Below are positions 25,391 to 37,000 of a stretch of DNA of 64,000 bases, in pieces. Positions within the stretch are counted from its first letter, which is position 1; every line of letters begins with the position of its first letter. The DNA is from Gammaproteobacteria bacterium (lineage in GTDB: Bacteria; Pseudomonadota; Gammaproteobacteria; Pseudomonadales; IMCC2047). Where the stretch lies: the NCBI GenBank assembly GCA_021773395.1, contig JAJFKB010000011.1, positions 310,001 to 374,000 on the forward strand, given 5' to 3'. The translations under genes were made by a program, and so were the position numbers. The notes below the pieces were generated by a model, which was not told the DNA's origin, made no database searches, and was given only the letters and a program-made list of their open reading frames with translations.

Positions 25391-27469
25391 ATGCAAAATA
25401 ATAAAGAAGCAGTTCGATTACTCATACTGGAAACTTCGCAGAACGATGCGGAGGATTTAGTCAATCTGCTGCGCAATGCGGGGCGTGCGACTCAAGCCCA
25501 GATGATCGAAACAGCAAAACAATTACCTGATTTGCTGAATACGAAAACCTGGGATCTATGCCTTGCTCATACTCAGTGCAATGACCCCAATGCTTTTGAA
25601 GTTCAGAGCCAGATAAAGAGTCTGGAACAGGATATTCCATTGATCCTTCTGACAAGTACCAGTGACCCTCAGCTGCTCACAGAGGCTTTGGAGTCCGGCA
25701 TGAAGGATGCTGTTTCAACCGAGGAAAAAGATCGACTTAAACTGGTAGTGTTGCGTGAACTTGACAACCTGCAACATCGAAGAGCTCGACGAAAAGCCGA
25801 GATACGTCTGCGCGAAGCCGAGAAACGCTGCCAACTTTTGCTCGATAGTTCCCGAGATGCGATTGCCTATGTACACGACGGCATGCATATCTACGCTAAT
25901 AACACCTACATCGAACTGTTTGGCTATGCGGATTTTGAAGATCTGGAATGTATGCCTTTAATGGACATGGTCGTCACCGACGAACAGGAAAAATTTAAAA
26001 CTTTTCTAAAGAGCTATTCAGACGGCAAAACAGATATTGATGAATTCAGTTTTATGGGTGCGCGTGATGATAATTCAAAATTTGCTGCAAAAATGCAATT
26101 TTCACCAGCACGCTATGATGGCGAAAGTTGTACTCAGATTATCATTCGCACCGGCGGCGATTCATCCCAAACAGCCGATACGGATAGCCAGGATATTATT
26201 ACCGGGCTGCAAAACCAGTCCTCCTTCAAAAACTATGTTGATAAGGCTGTTGAGAAAGCAGCCCAAAGTAAAGAGACCATCCGGGTTCTGTATATTCAGC
26301 TCGACGAATTTGTACCTATAAAAAACCGAATTGGCGCCTCTGCGACCAATTTAATACTGGTCGACATTGCCAGGGTTCTGCAGCAAGTCGTAGTAGCTCC
26401 CAATATGTTAGCCCGCATAGCGGACTATAGTTTTGCTGCACTCATTTTTGGACTGGATACAGCAGCTACACAGCAACTGGGAGAAAAGATTTGTAAAGCG
26501 GTGGCGGCCAATCGTTCAGAGGTTTCAGGAGAGTCGATAAAAATTACCGTAAGTGTCGGCATATCCAATATAAACGAAAGTACGCACGATTCTTCAGAAA
26601 TAATCAATAAGGCACTAGAAGCTGCTGCCTTTATTAAAACCAATACCGGAAAGGGCAATGCCGTGCAGCTGCATAGCACCCAGGAGCAAGGCGAAGCCCA
26701 TGATCAGCAGATTATGCAAATGCTGGATGATGCCATTCAGAATGAGCTTTTCAAACTGGTATTCCAACCGATTGTGAGCTTGCGTGGCGATTCTGGTGAA
26801 CATTACGAAATTTTGCTGAGGATGGTTGGCGAATCAGGAGAAGATATTTCTCCAGCACAGTTTCTTCAAACAGCTTCAAATCAAGGTTTGTCGAAAAAAA
26901 TTGATCGCTGGGTGATTGAACAATCCATACGCAAATTGGGAGAACACCTTTCCAAAGGTCACAAAACACACCTGTTTATAAATCTCACCCGAGAAACCAT
27001 TTTAGACACCACCCTGTTACCTTGGGTTAGTCAACTACTCAATGATGCACGTTTGCCGGGTGACAGTGTCATTTTTCAAATTAGCGAAACGGATGCTACC
27101 GCCCATCTCAAAGATGCGAAAGAATTTATAAAGGGAGCCAACGAGCTTCAGTGTAAGACTGCCATCACGCATTTTGGCCGCGCACTCAATCCCTTCAACA
27201 CACTCAAACACCTGCCCGCCAGTTATGTTAAAATTGACGGTTCTTTCGTCACTGAGCTGGGCAAGAACGAAGAGACTAAGGAGGAGTTGAAAACACTGGT
27301 GAGCTCCCTTCACACCCAAGGTATTTTAACAGTCGCCCCATTAGTGGATTCTGCCAGCCTGTTACCCACATTATGGCAGGCAGGAATTAACTATATTCAG
27401 GGTTATTATATTCAGCAACCAAGCATCGCTATGGATTATGATTTTTCCACTGAAGACGATGACGAATAA
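25391..27469 (+). CDS. fimX: FimX-like c-di-GMP receptor: REC-PAS-GGDEF-EAL protein with degenerate catalytic sites
   Basis: About 692 residues, matching FimX (691). Order: a receiver-like domain (to about 125) without the phospho-Asp ('WDLCLAHTQ'), a PAS domain (about 145-260, 'LLLDSSRDAIAYVHDGMHIY'), GGDEF (about 275-420) with 'ARIADYSFAALIFG' where GGDEF should be, and EAL (about 445-685) with 'YEILLRM' for EAL and 'ITHFGRALNP' for the DDFG loop. Cyclase and phosphodiesterase activity are thus unlikely; FimX proteins bind c-di-GMP and place type IV pili. ATG at 25391 chosen over TTG at 25370, which has no better ribosome site. Confidence 0.92.
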   Translation: MQNNKEAVRLLILETSQNDAEDLVNLLRNAGRATQAQMIETAKQLPDLLNTKTWDLCLAHTQCNDPNAFEVQSQIKSLEQDIPLILLTSTSDPQLLTEALESGMKDAVSTEEKDRLKLVVLRELDNLQHRRARRKAEIRLREAEKRCQLLLDSSRDAIAYVHDGMHIYANNTYIELFGYADFEDLECMPLMDMVVTDEQEKFKTFLKSYSDGKTDIDEFSFMGARDDNSKFAAKMQFSPARYDGESCTQIIIRTGGDSSQTADTDSQDIITGLQNQSSFKNYVDKAVEKAAQSKETIRVLYIQLDEFVPIKNRIGASATNLILVDIARVLQQVVVAPNMLARIADYSFAALIFGLDTAATQQLGEKICKAVAANRSEVSGESIKITVSVGISNINESTHDSSEIINKALEAAAFIKTNTGKGNAVQLHSTQEQGEAHDQQIMQMLDDAIQNELFKLVFQPIVSLRGDSGEHYEILLRMVGESGEDISPAQFLQTASNQGLSKKIDRWVIEQSIRKLGEHLSKGHKTHLFINLTRETILDTTLLPWVSQLLNDARLPGDSVIFQISETDATAHLKDAKEFIKGANELQCKTAITHFGRALNPFNTLKHLPASYVKIDGSFVTELGKNEETKEELKTLVSSLHTQGILTVAPLVDSASLLPTLWQAGINYIQGYYIQQPSIAMDYDFSTEDDDE

Positions 27470-27485
27470 CCCTTTAAAGAATTGT

Positions 27486-27512
27486 AAAAAAGGGGCCGAA
27501 AGCCCATTTTTT
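27486..27512. terminator. Bidirectional intrinsic terminator between fimX and mscS
   Basis: An A-tract, then GGGGCCGAAAGCCC with a short GAAA-type loop, then ATTTTTT. The A-run on one side and T-run on the other make it work in both directions, which fits two converging genes. Confidence 0.75.
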
Positions 27513-27540
27513 ATAGTTACTAGGATCAGAGTTGCTGCAA

Positions 27541-28371
27541 TCAGGCTACCGGTATTTGGTGTAAGTGCACATCCTGCTGAGGGTATGGAATACTGATTCC
27601 CTCAGCATCAAATGCTTTTTTCACTAACTCTTGCATCTCAAAAAATACGCCCCAATAGTCGGCAGCATTAACCCATACCCTCACGTTAAAATTAACCGAG
27701 CTGTCGGCTAAAGCCGCACATAAGACCGCAGACGCCGGCTCCTTAAGGATTCTATCTTCCGCGTCGATTAATTTTTGCAAAACTGCTCTGGCTTTATCAA
27801 TATCGTCCTGGTATCCAATACCGAATACCATATCCACCCTTCGGGTTGCTTCGGTAGAGTAATTAATAAGGCTGCTATTAGCTACCGGGCCATTCGGAAT
27901 AATAATGGTTTTGTTATCGGCTGTTTTTAGCACGGTGCTAAAAATCTGTATCGCATTGACTGTACCGGAATGCCCCTGCGTTTCTATAAAATCACCAACT
28001 TTATACGGCTTGAAAAGAAGCAACAACACCCCTCCTGCAAAATTGGACAGACTCCCTTGCAATGCTAATCCCACTGCCAATCCCGCAGCACCTAAAACGG
28101 CAATAAATGAGGTGGTTTCAATACCGATCATTGAAGCTACGCTGATCAGTAACAGCGCCTTAAGCAACACTGAAACCAGGCTCATCAAGAATCGTTTCAG
28201 CGTCAATTCTACTTCTTTTTTAGTCATCGCTACGTTCATCAAAACAGTCACTTTCTTAATAACCCAGAAACCAACAAACAAAACAATGACGGCTAACAGC
28301 ACCTTGGGCCCATAAGCGAGCGCCATATCAACTATCTTTTGTGAATTTGACTCCAGCATTTCCATTAACAT
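27541..28371 (-). CDS. mscS: Small-conductance mechanosensitive channel MscS
   Basis: 276 residues with the three-helix MscS pore and C-terminal vestibule. TM3 reads 'AVLGAAGLAVGLALQGSLSN', the Gly/Ala-packed pore helix, followed by 'FAGGVLLLLFKPYKVGDFIE'. The beta domain 'GTVNAIQIFSTVLKTADNKT' then 'IIIPNGPVANSSLINYS' is the family signature. It opens under membrane tension to release solutes after osmotic downshock. The gene is divergent from mscL across a 203-bp gap, so the two main emergency valves lie side by side. Confidence 0.96.
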   Translation of the reverse strand: MLMEMLESNSQKIVDMALAYGPKVLLAVIVLFVGFWVIKKVTVLMNVAMTKKEVELTLKRFLMSLVSVLLKALLLISVASMIGIETTSFIAVLGAAGLAVGLALQGSLSNFAGGVLLLLFKPYKVGDFIETQGHSGTVNAIQIFSTVLKTADNKTIIIPNGPVANSSLINYSTEATRRVDMVFGIGYQDDIDKARAVLQKLIDAEDRILKEPASAVLCAALADSSVNFNVRVWVNAADYWGVFFEMQELVKKAFDAEGISIPYPQQDVHLHQIPVA

Positions 28372-28574
28372 CCCTCCTCAATAGGAAAATTTAAACTACG
28401 CCGGGTTACCTAACCCGATAAAATATATTTAGCCAGACTAAGGGTTTACCACAATTTACAAATAAGATTCACCTTTTGCCGTTATAATCAACGACAAGGG
28501 TAATTAATTCGTATTATAAATAGTTACCAACCATTATGCCGTACCTAATAAATAAACAAAATGGAGCTAGCAAA

Positions 28575-28979
28575 ATGAGTATGTTAAAAGAGTTTAAAGA
28601 TTTTGCGGTTAGAGGAAATGTTGTTGATATGGCCGTCGGTATCATCGTCGGTGCAGCATTTGGAAAAATAGTCTCGTCATTTGTAGCCGATGTTATCATG
28701 CCGCCGATCGGACTATTGATTGGTGGCGTCAACTTCTCCGATCTTGCTTTTGTCATTAAAGAAGCAGCAGGACAAACGACCGCTGTCACTATGAATTATG
28801 GCTCATTTATTCAGACGATAATCGACTTCACTATCGTCGCTTTTGCGATATTTTTAGCTGTTAAAGCCCTTAACTCATTAAAAAAGAAGGAAGCAGAAAA
28901 ACCTGCAGAACCACCAAAACCTTCGAATGAAGAAGTATTACTCACTGAAATTCGTGATCTACTCAAGCAAAAAGTATAG
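28575..28979 (+). CDS. mscL: Large-conductance mechanosensitive channel MscL
   Basis: 134 residues from the ATG at 28575, chosen because GGAG precedes it by 8 bp and the protein begins '[20 protein letters not shown]', the canonical MscL start; an ATG at 28536 has no family support. TM1 '[20 protein letters not shown]' carries the gate, TM2 is '[20 protein letters not shown]', and the C-terminal helix has '[11 protein letters not shown]'. It opens at near-lytic tension. A TATAAT at 28483-28488 may be its -10 box. Confidence 0.97.
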   Translation: MSMLKEFKDFAVRGNVVDMAVGIIVGAAFGKIVSSFVADVIMPPIGLLIGGVNFSDLAFVIKEAAGQTTAVTMNYGSFIQTIIDFTIVAFAIFLAVKALNSLKKKEAEKPAEPPKPSNEEVLLTEIRDLLKQKV

Positions 28980-28997
28980 TAAAATTAGTCGTTACAG

Positions 28998-29023
28998 GGG
29001 CGCTTCTGCATTGCGCAGCGCCC
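28998..29023 (+). terminator. Hairpin after mscL, weak terminator candidate
   Basis: GGGCGCT and AGCGCCC can pair around a 12-base loop 20 bp after the mscL stop. There is no T-run after it, so it is either a Rho-assisted end or an mRNA-stabilising hairpin. Confidence 0.35.
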
Positions 29024-29055
29024 ACTGTGATCACTCTCAAGATAACAAGGCGCGA

Positions 29056-30276
29056 TCATGTTCGATCAAACCAATCACGATCACGAAAACCGATCAGGTA
29101 TAAAATTCCATCCAACCCCAAATTTGAAATTGCCTGCTTTGCTGTTTGGCGAACAACGGGTTTAGCTCGAAAAGCAATCCCCAATCCTGCCAAACTTAAC
29201 ATTGGCAAATCATTCGCACCATCACCCACCGCAACAACCTGCTCAAGGGTAATATTCTCCTGCAAAGCTATTTGCTTAAGTAACTCTGCCTTTCTGTCTC
29301 CATCAATGATTTGACCGGAAACGCGGCCTGTGACTTTGCCATTCTCGATTTCCAACTCATTGGCATGAATGTAGTCTATGCCAAGCTGCTGCTGAAGGCG
29401 CTGCGCAAAATAGCTAAAACCTCCCGAAAGAATCCCGGTTTTATAACCGAGAGATCGCAGCGTGGAAATCAACAACTCCGCACCTTCCGTCATTTTAATA
29501 CGCTCAGCAACCTCACTAAGCACTGATTCATCCAGCCCTTTCAGCAACCCTACCCGCCTTCGGAAGCTCTCTTTAAAATCAATCTCACCGCGCATCGCCT
29601 GCTCAGTAATCCCGGATACCTGATCACCAACTCCCGCTTCCTTCGCCAACTCATCAATCACTTCCGCTTCAATCAGGGTTGAGTCCATATCAAACACTAC
29701 CAATCTGCGATAACGTCGATAAATGTTATCCTCCTGATAGGCAATATCGATATCAAACTCCGTCGCGATACTCAGAAAATCAGCTCTCAGCGCATGAATA
29801 TCAGCGGGATTGCCGCGCAACGAAAACTCAACACAGGCCTTGCTTTTATTTTGATCAGTGTGCAACGCAACCCGCCCTGATAAACGATTGATTTTATCAA
29901 TATTCAGACCGTGCCTAGCCACCTCCTGGCTAATACGTGCAATGTGTTCGGCGGAAATAACCCGACCTAAAACGGTAACAATGTGACGCGGCTTTTCCTG
30001 TGCCTCAACCCATTGATCATAGTCTCTTTCGGCAATGGGCTGAACGCTCACCTGAATATCCAATTGCTGTGAAAATTGCTCAATATTAGTCAGCAGGCTA
30101 TTCGCATCGCACCCGCTGCCCGCCAGCACCAGTATGCCCAGCGACAGGCTATCGTGGATCACCGCCTGGCCAATATCCAATACCTGTGCCTGATCCGTGG
30201 CTAATATTTTTGTAAGCGAGGCGGTAACTCCAGGCCTGTCCTGGCCGCTCACATTGATGAGATAAAGCTTATTCAA
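29056..30276 (-). CDS. serB: Phosphoserine phosphatase
   Basis: The last step of serine synthesis. 406 residues: N-terminal ACT-type regulatory region (about 1-180, '[20 protein letters not shown]') and a C-terminal HAD-IB domain. The nucleophile is in '[19 protein letters not shown]' (Asp196, Asp198); '[14 protein letters not shown]' and '[20 protein letters not shown]' are motifs II and IV. This long two-ACT form is the Pseudomonas type. Its ATG overlaps the parC stop by 4 bp, so it is co-translated with parC. Confidence 0.97.
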   Translation of the reverse strand: MNKLYLINVSGQDRPGVTASLTKILATDQAQVLDIGQAVIHDSLSLGILVLAGSGCDANSLLTNIEQFSQQLDIQVSVQPIAERDYDQWVEAQEKPRHIVTVLGRVISAEHIARISQEVARHGLNIDKINRLSGRVALHTDQNKSKACVEFSLRGNPADIHALRADFLSIATEFDIDIAYQEDNIYRRYRRLVVFDMDSTLIEAEVIDELAKEAGVGDQVSGITEQAMRGEIDFKESFRRRVGLLKGLDESVLSEVAERIKMTEGAELLISTLRSLGYKTGILSGGFSYFAQRLQQQLGIDYIHANELEIENGKVTGRVSGQIIDGDRKAELLKQIALQENITLEQVVAVGDGANDLPMLSLAGLGIAFRAKPVVRQTAKQAISNLGLDGILYLIGFRDRDWFDRT

Positions 30277-32549
30277 ATCTCTGACTCCTGGATCACTTTC
30301 CTATCTACCTCTACGCTATCCACTTTCTGAAACCCTCTGGGCAGTTTATTTCCTCTCCTGCCCCGCTCACCACGGTAATTCTCCAACTCGGAGAATTTAA
30401 TTTTTATGTGACGTTTTCCGGCATGTACCACCAGGCTGTCTTTATCAGACAACACCGCAATAGCTATAATAAATTCCGCTCTTTCGGCAACACGTTTGGG
30501 GACGATCTGCATAATTTTATTGCCTTTACCTCTTGCAAGCATGGGTAGTTCACTGACCGGAAATACTAGCAAGCGCCCCTCATTACTGACCGCCGCCAAC
30601 CACTGGTTTTCAACGCTTTCTATTTCCGCCGGCATCAAAACATGCGCACCTTTTGGCAGGCTGATCGCAGCTTTTCCCGAACGGTTTTTTGTTACCAAAT
30701 TTTCCAGCTTGGTAACAAAACCATAACCCGCATCAGAGGCCATAAGCAGCAATCGACCCGGCTCACCAATCGCTACTCCTTCAAACTGTGCGCCACTAGG
30801 AGAACTTAAACGCCCCGTCAATGGTTCCCCCTGCCCTCTTGCAGAGGGCAAGGTATGGCCGGCTAACGTGTAAGCGCGTCCGGTTGAATCCAGGAAAACA
30901 ACATTTTGATTGCTGCGTCCCTTGGTATGCGTCAGATAGCTGTCACCCGATTTATAGGTCAGTGCACTGGCATCAATATCGTGTCCTTTTGCAGCTCTGG
31001 CCCAGCCTTGTCTCGATAACACAACCGTAATGGGTTCCGAGGTCAATAGATCCGTCTCGCTATAGGCCTGTGCGTCAGAGCGTACGACAATCGGTGAGCG
31101 TCGATCATCACCATAACTCTCCGCATCTGCTATGATTTCTTTTTTTATCAGCGTCTTCAGCCGTGCATTGGAACCCAGTATCTTCTCCAGTTCAATGCGT
31201 TCCAGGTCGAGTTCTGATTGCTCACCCCGGATCTTCATCTCTTCCAGTTTAGCCAAGTGACGTAATTTTAGATCCAGTATCGCCTCTGCCTGTAGCGAAG
31301 ACAGATCAAAGCGCTGCATCAAAACCATTTTCGGCTTATCTTCATGCCGTATAATAGCAATCACCTCATCAAGGTTAAGATAGGCAATCAGCAAACCATC
31401 CAAGACATGTAACCTATCCAGAACCAGATCCAGGCGGTGCTGTAATCGTCGCCGAACTACATTGGTGCGATAGGTCAACCACTCTCCCAGAACCCCGGTT
31501 AAACTTCGTACCTGAGGCCTACCGTCAAGGCCAATCATATTGAGGTTCACACGATAGGTGCGTTCCAGGTCGGTGGAAGCGAACAAATGAGCCATCAATG
31601 CTTCAGTATCTACGCGGTTTGAACGGGGTGTAATAACCAGTCTTGTAGGGTTCTCATGATCTGACTCATCCCGCAAATCAGAAACCATAGGTAGCTTTTT
31701 AGCCTGCATCTGTGATGCAATTTGCTCCAGCACCTTAGCCCCTGATACCTGATAGGGTATGGCTGTAACAATAATATCGGAGCCCTCAGAGTCATAGGTG
31801 GCTCGCATTCGCAATGACCCACGACCGGACTCATACATCTTTATAATATCTTCTCGTGGCGTGATGATTTCCGCTTGCGTTGGAAAATCCGGGCCTTGAA
31901 TTTGCTCGCACAGCTGGACAACCGTTGCCTTTGGATTATCCAACAGTTGAATACAGGCACTGGCGACTTCCTTTAGGTTATGTGGCGGGATATCCGTTGC
32001 CATACCTACGGCAATCCCTGTACTTCCGTTCAATAAGACATTCGGCAAGCGTGCCGGCAAGGTAACCGGTTCCCGCAATGTGCCATCAAAATTCAGTGTC
32101 CAATCCACTGTGCCCTGCCCCAATTCAGCCAGCAGCACTTCAGCATATGGAGCTAAACGCGACTCCGTGTAGCGCATTGCTGCAAACGACTTCGGATCAT
32201 CCGGCGAGCCCCAATTGCCCTGTCCGTCTACCAGCGGATAACGATAGGAAAATGATTGTGCCATCAGCACCATTGCTTCATAGCAGGCACTGTCTCCATG
32301 AGGGTGAAACTTACCGAGTACGTCGCCTACCGTTCTTGCAGATTTTTTGAATTTCGCCGCTGCTTTCAATCCTAGTTCGGACATCGCATAAATGATTCTG
32401 CGCTGCACGGGTTTTAGTCCGTCACCAATGTGCGGCAACGCCCTATCCAGAATTACGTACATGGAGTAATTCAGGTAGGCTTCCTCTGTATATTTTCTGA
32501 GAGGAAGTTGTTCCACACCTTCGCTCGATATATCAATGACATCCGTCAT
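30273..32549 (-). CDS. parC: DNA topoisomerase IV subunit A
   Basis: 758 residues. Catalytic Tyr127 is in '[16 protein letters not shown]'. The quinolone region '[15 protein letters not shown]' has Ser87 and Glu91 at the positions of E. coli Ser80 and Glu84, i.e. the sensitive residues. The C-terminal part has short blade repeats rather than the longer GyrA wheel. With ParE it unlinks daughter chromosomes. In Pseudomonas parC and parE are also near each other with serB downstream. Confidence 0.97.
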   Translation of the reverse strand: MTDVIDISSEGVEQLPLRKYTEEAYLNYSMYVILDRALPHIGDGLKPVQRRIIYAMSELGLKAAAKFKKSARTVGDVLGKFHPHGDSACYEAMVLMAQSFSYRYPLVDGQGNWGSPDDPKSFAAMRYTESRLAPYAEVLLAELGQGTVDWTLNFDGTLREPVTLPARLPNVLLNGSTGIAVGMATDIPPHNLKEVASACIQLLDNPKATVVQLCEQIQGPDFPTQAEIITPREDIIKMYESGRGSLRMRATYDSEGSDIIVTAIPYQVSGAKVLEQIASQMQAKKLPMVSDLRDESDHENPTRLVITPRSNRVDTEALMAHLFASTDLERTYRVNLNMIGLDGRPQVRSLTGVLGEWLTYRTNVVRRRLQHRLDLVLDRLHVLDGLLIAYLNLDEVIAIIRHEDKPKMVLMQRFDLSSLQAEAILDLKLRHLAKLEEMKIRGEQSELDLERIELEKILGSNARLKTLIKKEIIADAESYGDDRRSPIVVRSDAQAYSETDLLTSEPITVVLSRQGWARAAKGHDIDASALTYKSGDSYLTHTKGRSNQNVVFLDSTGRAYTLAGHTLPSARGQGEPLTGRLSSPSGAQFEGVAIGEPGRLLLMASDAGYGFVTKLENLVTKNRSGKAAISLPKGAHVLMPAEIESVENQWLAAVSNEGRLLVFPVSELPMLARGKGNKIMQIVPKRVAERAEFIIAIAVLSDKDSLVVHAGKRHIKIKFSELENYRGERGRRGNKLPRGFQKVDSVEVDRKVIQESEI

Positions 32550-32769
32550 AGCTGTTACCCGTACTCTCTAATATTGCTCTAGTTACTACCAATATCCTCA
32601 ATCAGGATTTGGCCAATTCAAAATTAATTCAGGTTTAAACCCATGCCCGGCAATAAGTCTGCAATAAAGTATAAAATTCTGCCTGTAGCCTGCTTCCGCT
32701 AAAATGTGGAACACCGGCCCCCTTTGATCGACACCTCAAAACCGTCGCTGCGTCTCACATTGCGCTGAT

Positions 32770-35281
<2,512 letters not shown>

Positions 35282-35325
35282 GAATCAGCTCCAGACTGAC
35301 TGGAGAATACTGTTTTTACCATGCT

Positions 35326-35778
35326 TTAGGAAACATCAGCGAAAGTTAATGCATCCAGCTCATGTCCATGCAGCAGGCATTGCTTAAGCCACTCGCCCAG
35401 GTAGAGATTGGACTGTACCTTTTCATCACTTTGATACATGTTGCTATTAGGATAACGGTAACGACCGTGAAGTTGCCGTTTGGAATGATTTTCTATAACC
35501 TCCGCCATCTGCGCATCATGATAGATACGCACCAAAAATTCCGACCCTTGCAACCACTTTGTTCCGGGAACATGCAGCGTCAGTCGTATTGTCGCTGTGT
35601 ATTTAAAGCACTCAACCACTTCCAAACAAATTTGGATACTGTGCTTTTTAATACTCACGCCAATCCTTCTTAAAGACTGATCTGACATATCCGGCATCAG
35701 CTTGGAGAGACGCGCATAATTTGCCTCGCATTCTGCCATCATTAATGTCAGGTTTGGAATGTATCGAGTTGTCTTCAT
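35326..35778 (-). CDS. DUF1249 family protein (YqiB-like)
   Basis: 150 residues. 'YIPNLTLMMAECEANYARLS' then 'KLMPD' at the start, 'ECFKYTATIRLTLHVPG' and 'LVRIYHDAQMAEVIE...GRYRYPNSNMYQSDEK', then 'LNLFLGEWL'-like 'SNLYLGEWLKQCLLHG', are the YqiB pattern. The function is unknown. It lies between the nudF fusion gene and yqiA; in E. coli and Pseudomonas cpdA comes between this gene and yqiA, but here only 44 bp separate them. Confidence 0.9.
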   Translation of the reverse strand: MKTTRYIPNLTLMMAECEANYARLSKLMPDMSDQSLRRIGVSIKKHSIQICLEVVECFKYTATIRLTLHVPGTKWLQGSEFLVRIYHDAQMAEVIENHSKRQLHGRYRYPNSNMYQSDEKVQSNLYLGEWLKQCLLHGHELDALTFADVS

Positions 35779-35800
35779 TCAACCTATTTTATTACGTGAC

Positions 35801-36874
35801 TCATTGCCACTGGGATTTTAATCTAATTCTGTTTAATTGTAGCCACTGTAAAGCCATTATAGTAGCTGCATTATCAATAATACCCTGCTCCAAGGCAGAG
35901 AAAGCCCAATCGCAGGATACGACTTTAACACAAATATCTTCGTGCTCTTCTTTCAGCCCATGTACGCCGCCAATATCGGTTGCGTCAACCTTGCCACAGT
36001 AGATAATAATCCTTTCATTGGTACCACCCGGGCTGGTCCAGCACTCATGCAACTTGATCAGTTCACCTATTTTGCAACCGGCTTCCTCCATCGCCTCCCT
36101 GTGCGCCACCTGCTCCGGTGTTTCCCCAGGCTCGACAATACCAGCCACCATTTCCAGCAACCAAGGACTGCGTTTATCCTCGAGCGCACCCACCCGAAAC
36201 TGTTCAATTAGCACCAATTTATCCTGGACTGGATCATAGAGCATTGCCACTACAGCCAGCCCACGCATGAAGAGTTCTCTATTGAAGGATTCTGTCCAGC
36301 CCCCCTCATAGAGCCGGTGCCGCAGAGTCAGTTGTTGAATCTCGAAAAAACCCCGGTACTCTGTATGCCTCTTTACAATCTCCATATCCTGATCTAAAAA
36401 TTGCACCTGTTCCAGCTTGTACCAAGACTCAAGCTCAGCTACATAATCAACCATGGCTTCACGAATCTGGTCTCGAACCTCTCGAAAGCGCTGCAACGCA
36501 TTTTCCGGGTTCCTCTCTGCAGCCGCCGGATCCGCAAGACCCCAGTGCTGCTGATTGCTCTGATTGGTAATAACGAAGCAATGCTCCCTTACCTGATCAC
36601 AAAGAGTAACGATCCAGTTTGCATCCTCAAGCTGACCAGGGGCCAGAACGTCGGAGCTCTGTCCCGCAATATCTATACCCACCTCAGCCATGACCTGAAT
36701 CGCTTCTACATTGACAGGCTGTATCTGTGTGCCTGCCGATGAAATCTCAATATTGTGACGCTGTGCGATTGTTGACTCACTTAGTATTTTTTTCGCCCAA
36801 CCCTCTGCCATCTGCGAGCGGCAGGAATTTCCAGTGCATAAAAATAGAATTGAAATTCGACCCATGGTCAGCAT
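35801..36874 (-). CDS. Fusion of an arsenate-reductase-like LMW phosphatase domain and ADP-ribose pyrophosphatase (NudF)
   Basis: One 357-residue frame. Residues 7-145 are an ArsC/LMW-PTP domain: P-loop 'LCTGNSCRSQMAEGWA' (Cys13...Arg19), 'ISSAGTQIQPVNVEAIQVMA', the redox pair in 'TLCDQVREHC' (Cys92 and Cys99, seven apart as in thioredoxin-linked arsenate reductase) and the general acid in 'HWGLADPA' (Asp115). Residues about 164-357 are NudF: 'EYRGFF', 'RHRLYEGGW', 'EQFRVGAL', 'WLLEMVAGIVEPGE', Nudix box to 'REAMEEAG' (259-266), 'SPGGTNER', 'IDNAATIMALQWLQ'. The second half alone matches the whole E. coli protein; Met164 could be an internal start but has no ribosome site at good spacing. NudF cleaves ADP-ribose to AMP and ribose-5-phosphate. 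Confidence 0.9.
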   Translation of the reverse strand: MLTMGRISILFLCTGNSCRSQMAEGWAKKILSESTIAQRHNIEISSAGTQIQPVNVEAIQVMAEVGIDIAGQSSDVLAPGQLEDANWIVTLCDQVREHCFVITNQSNQQHWGLADPAAAERNPENALQRFREVRDQIREAMVDYVAELESWYKLEQVQFLDQDMEIVKRHTEYRGFFEIQQLTLRHRLYEGGWTESFNRELFMRGLAVVAMLYDPVQDKLVLIEQFRVGALEDKRSPWLLEMVAGIVEPGETPEQVAHREAMEEAGCKIGELIKLHECWTSPGGTNERIIIYCGKVDATDIGGVHGLKEEHEDICVKVVSCDWAFSALEQGIIDNAATIMALQWLQLNRIRLKSQWQ

Positions 36875-36897
36875 GACACCTCTGTAATATCGGTGCT

Positions 36898-36916
36898 AGT
36901 TTAGGGAGGCTAAACT
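36898..36916. promoter_or_regulatory. Perfect inverted repeat between the divergent fusion gene and tolC, possible operator
   Basis: AGTTTAG-GGAGG-CTAAACT, a 7-bp dyad with a 5-bp centre, placed between the ArsC-NudF start and the tolC promoter. The GGAGG in the centre is not followed by a start codon, so it is not a ribosome site. The spacing suits a dimeric repressor. Confidence 0.35.
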
Positions 36917-36933
36917 TTATTGTCCATTTAAGA

Positions 36934-36963
36934 TTGGCCGCGCCGTACCAGTTACCCTATAAT
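36934..36963 (+). promoter_or_regulatory. Sigma-70-type promoter for the TolC-family gene
   Basis: TTGGCC (4 of 6) at 36934-36939, an 18-bp spacer, and a perfect TATAAT at 36958-36963, 37 bp before the ATG at 37001. Confidence 0.6.
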
Positions 36964-37000
36964 TTGCCGAAACCAAAAGACAACCGTGATACCGAGAACC

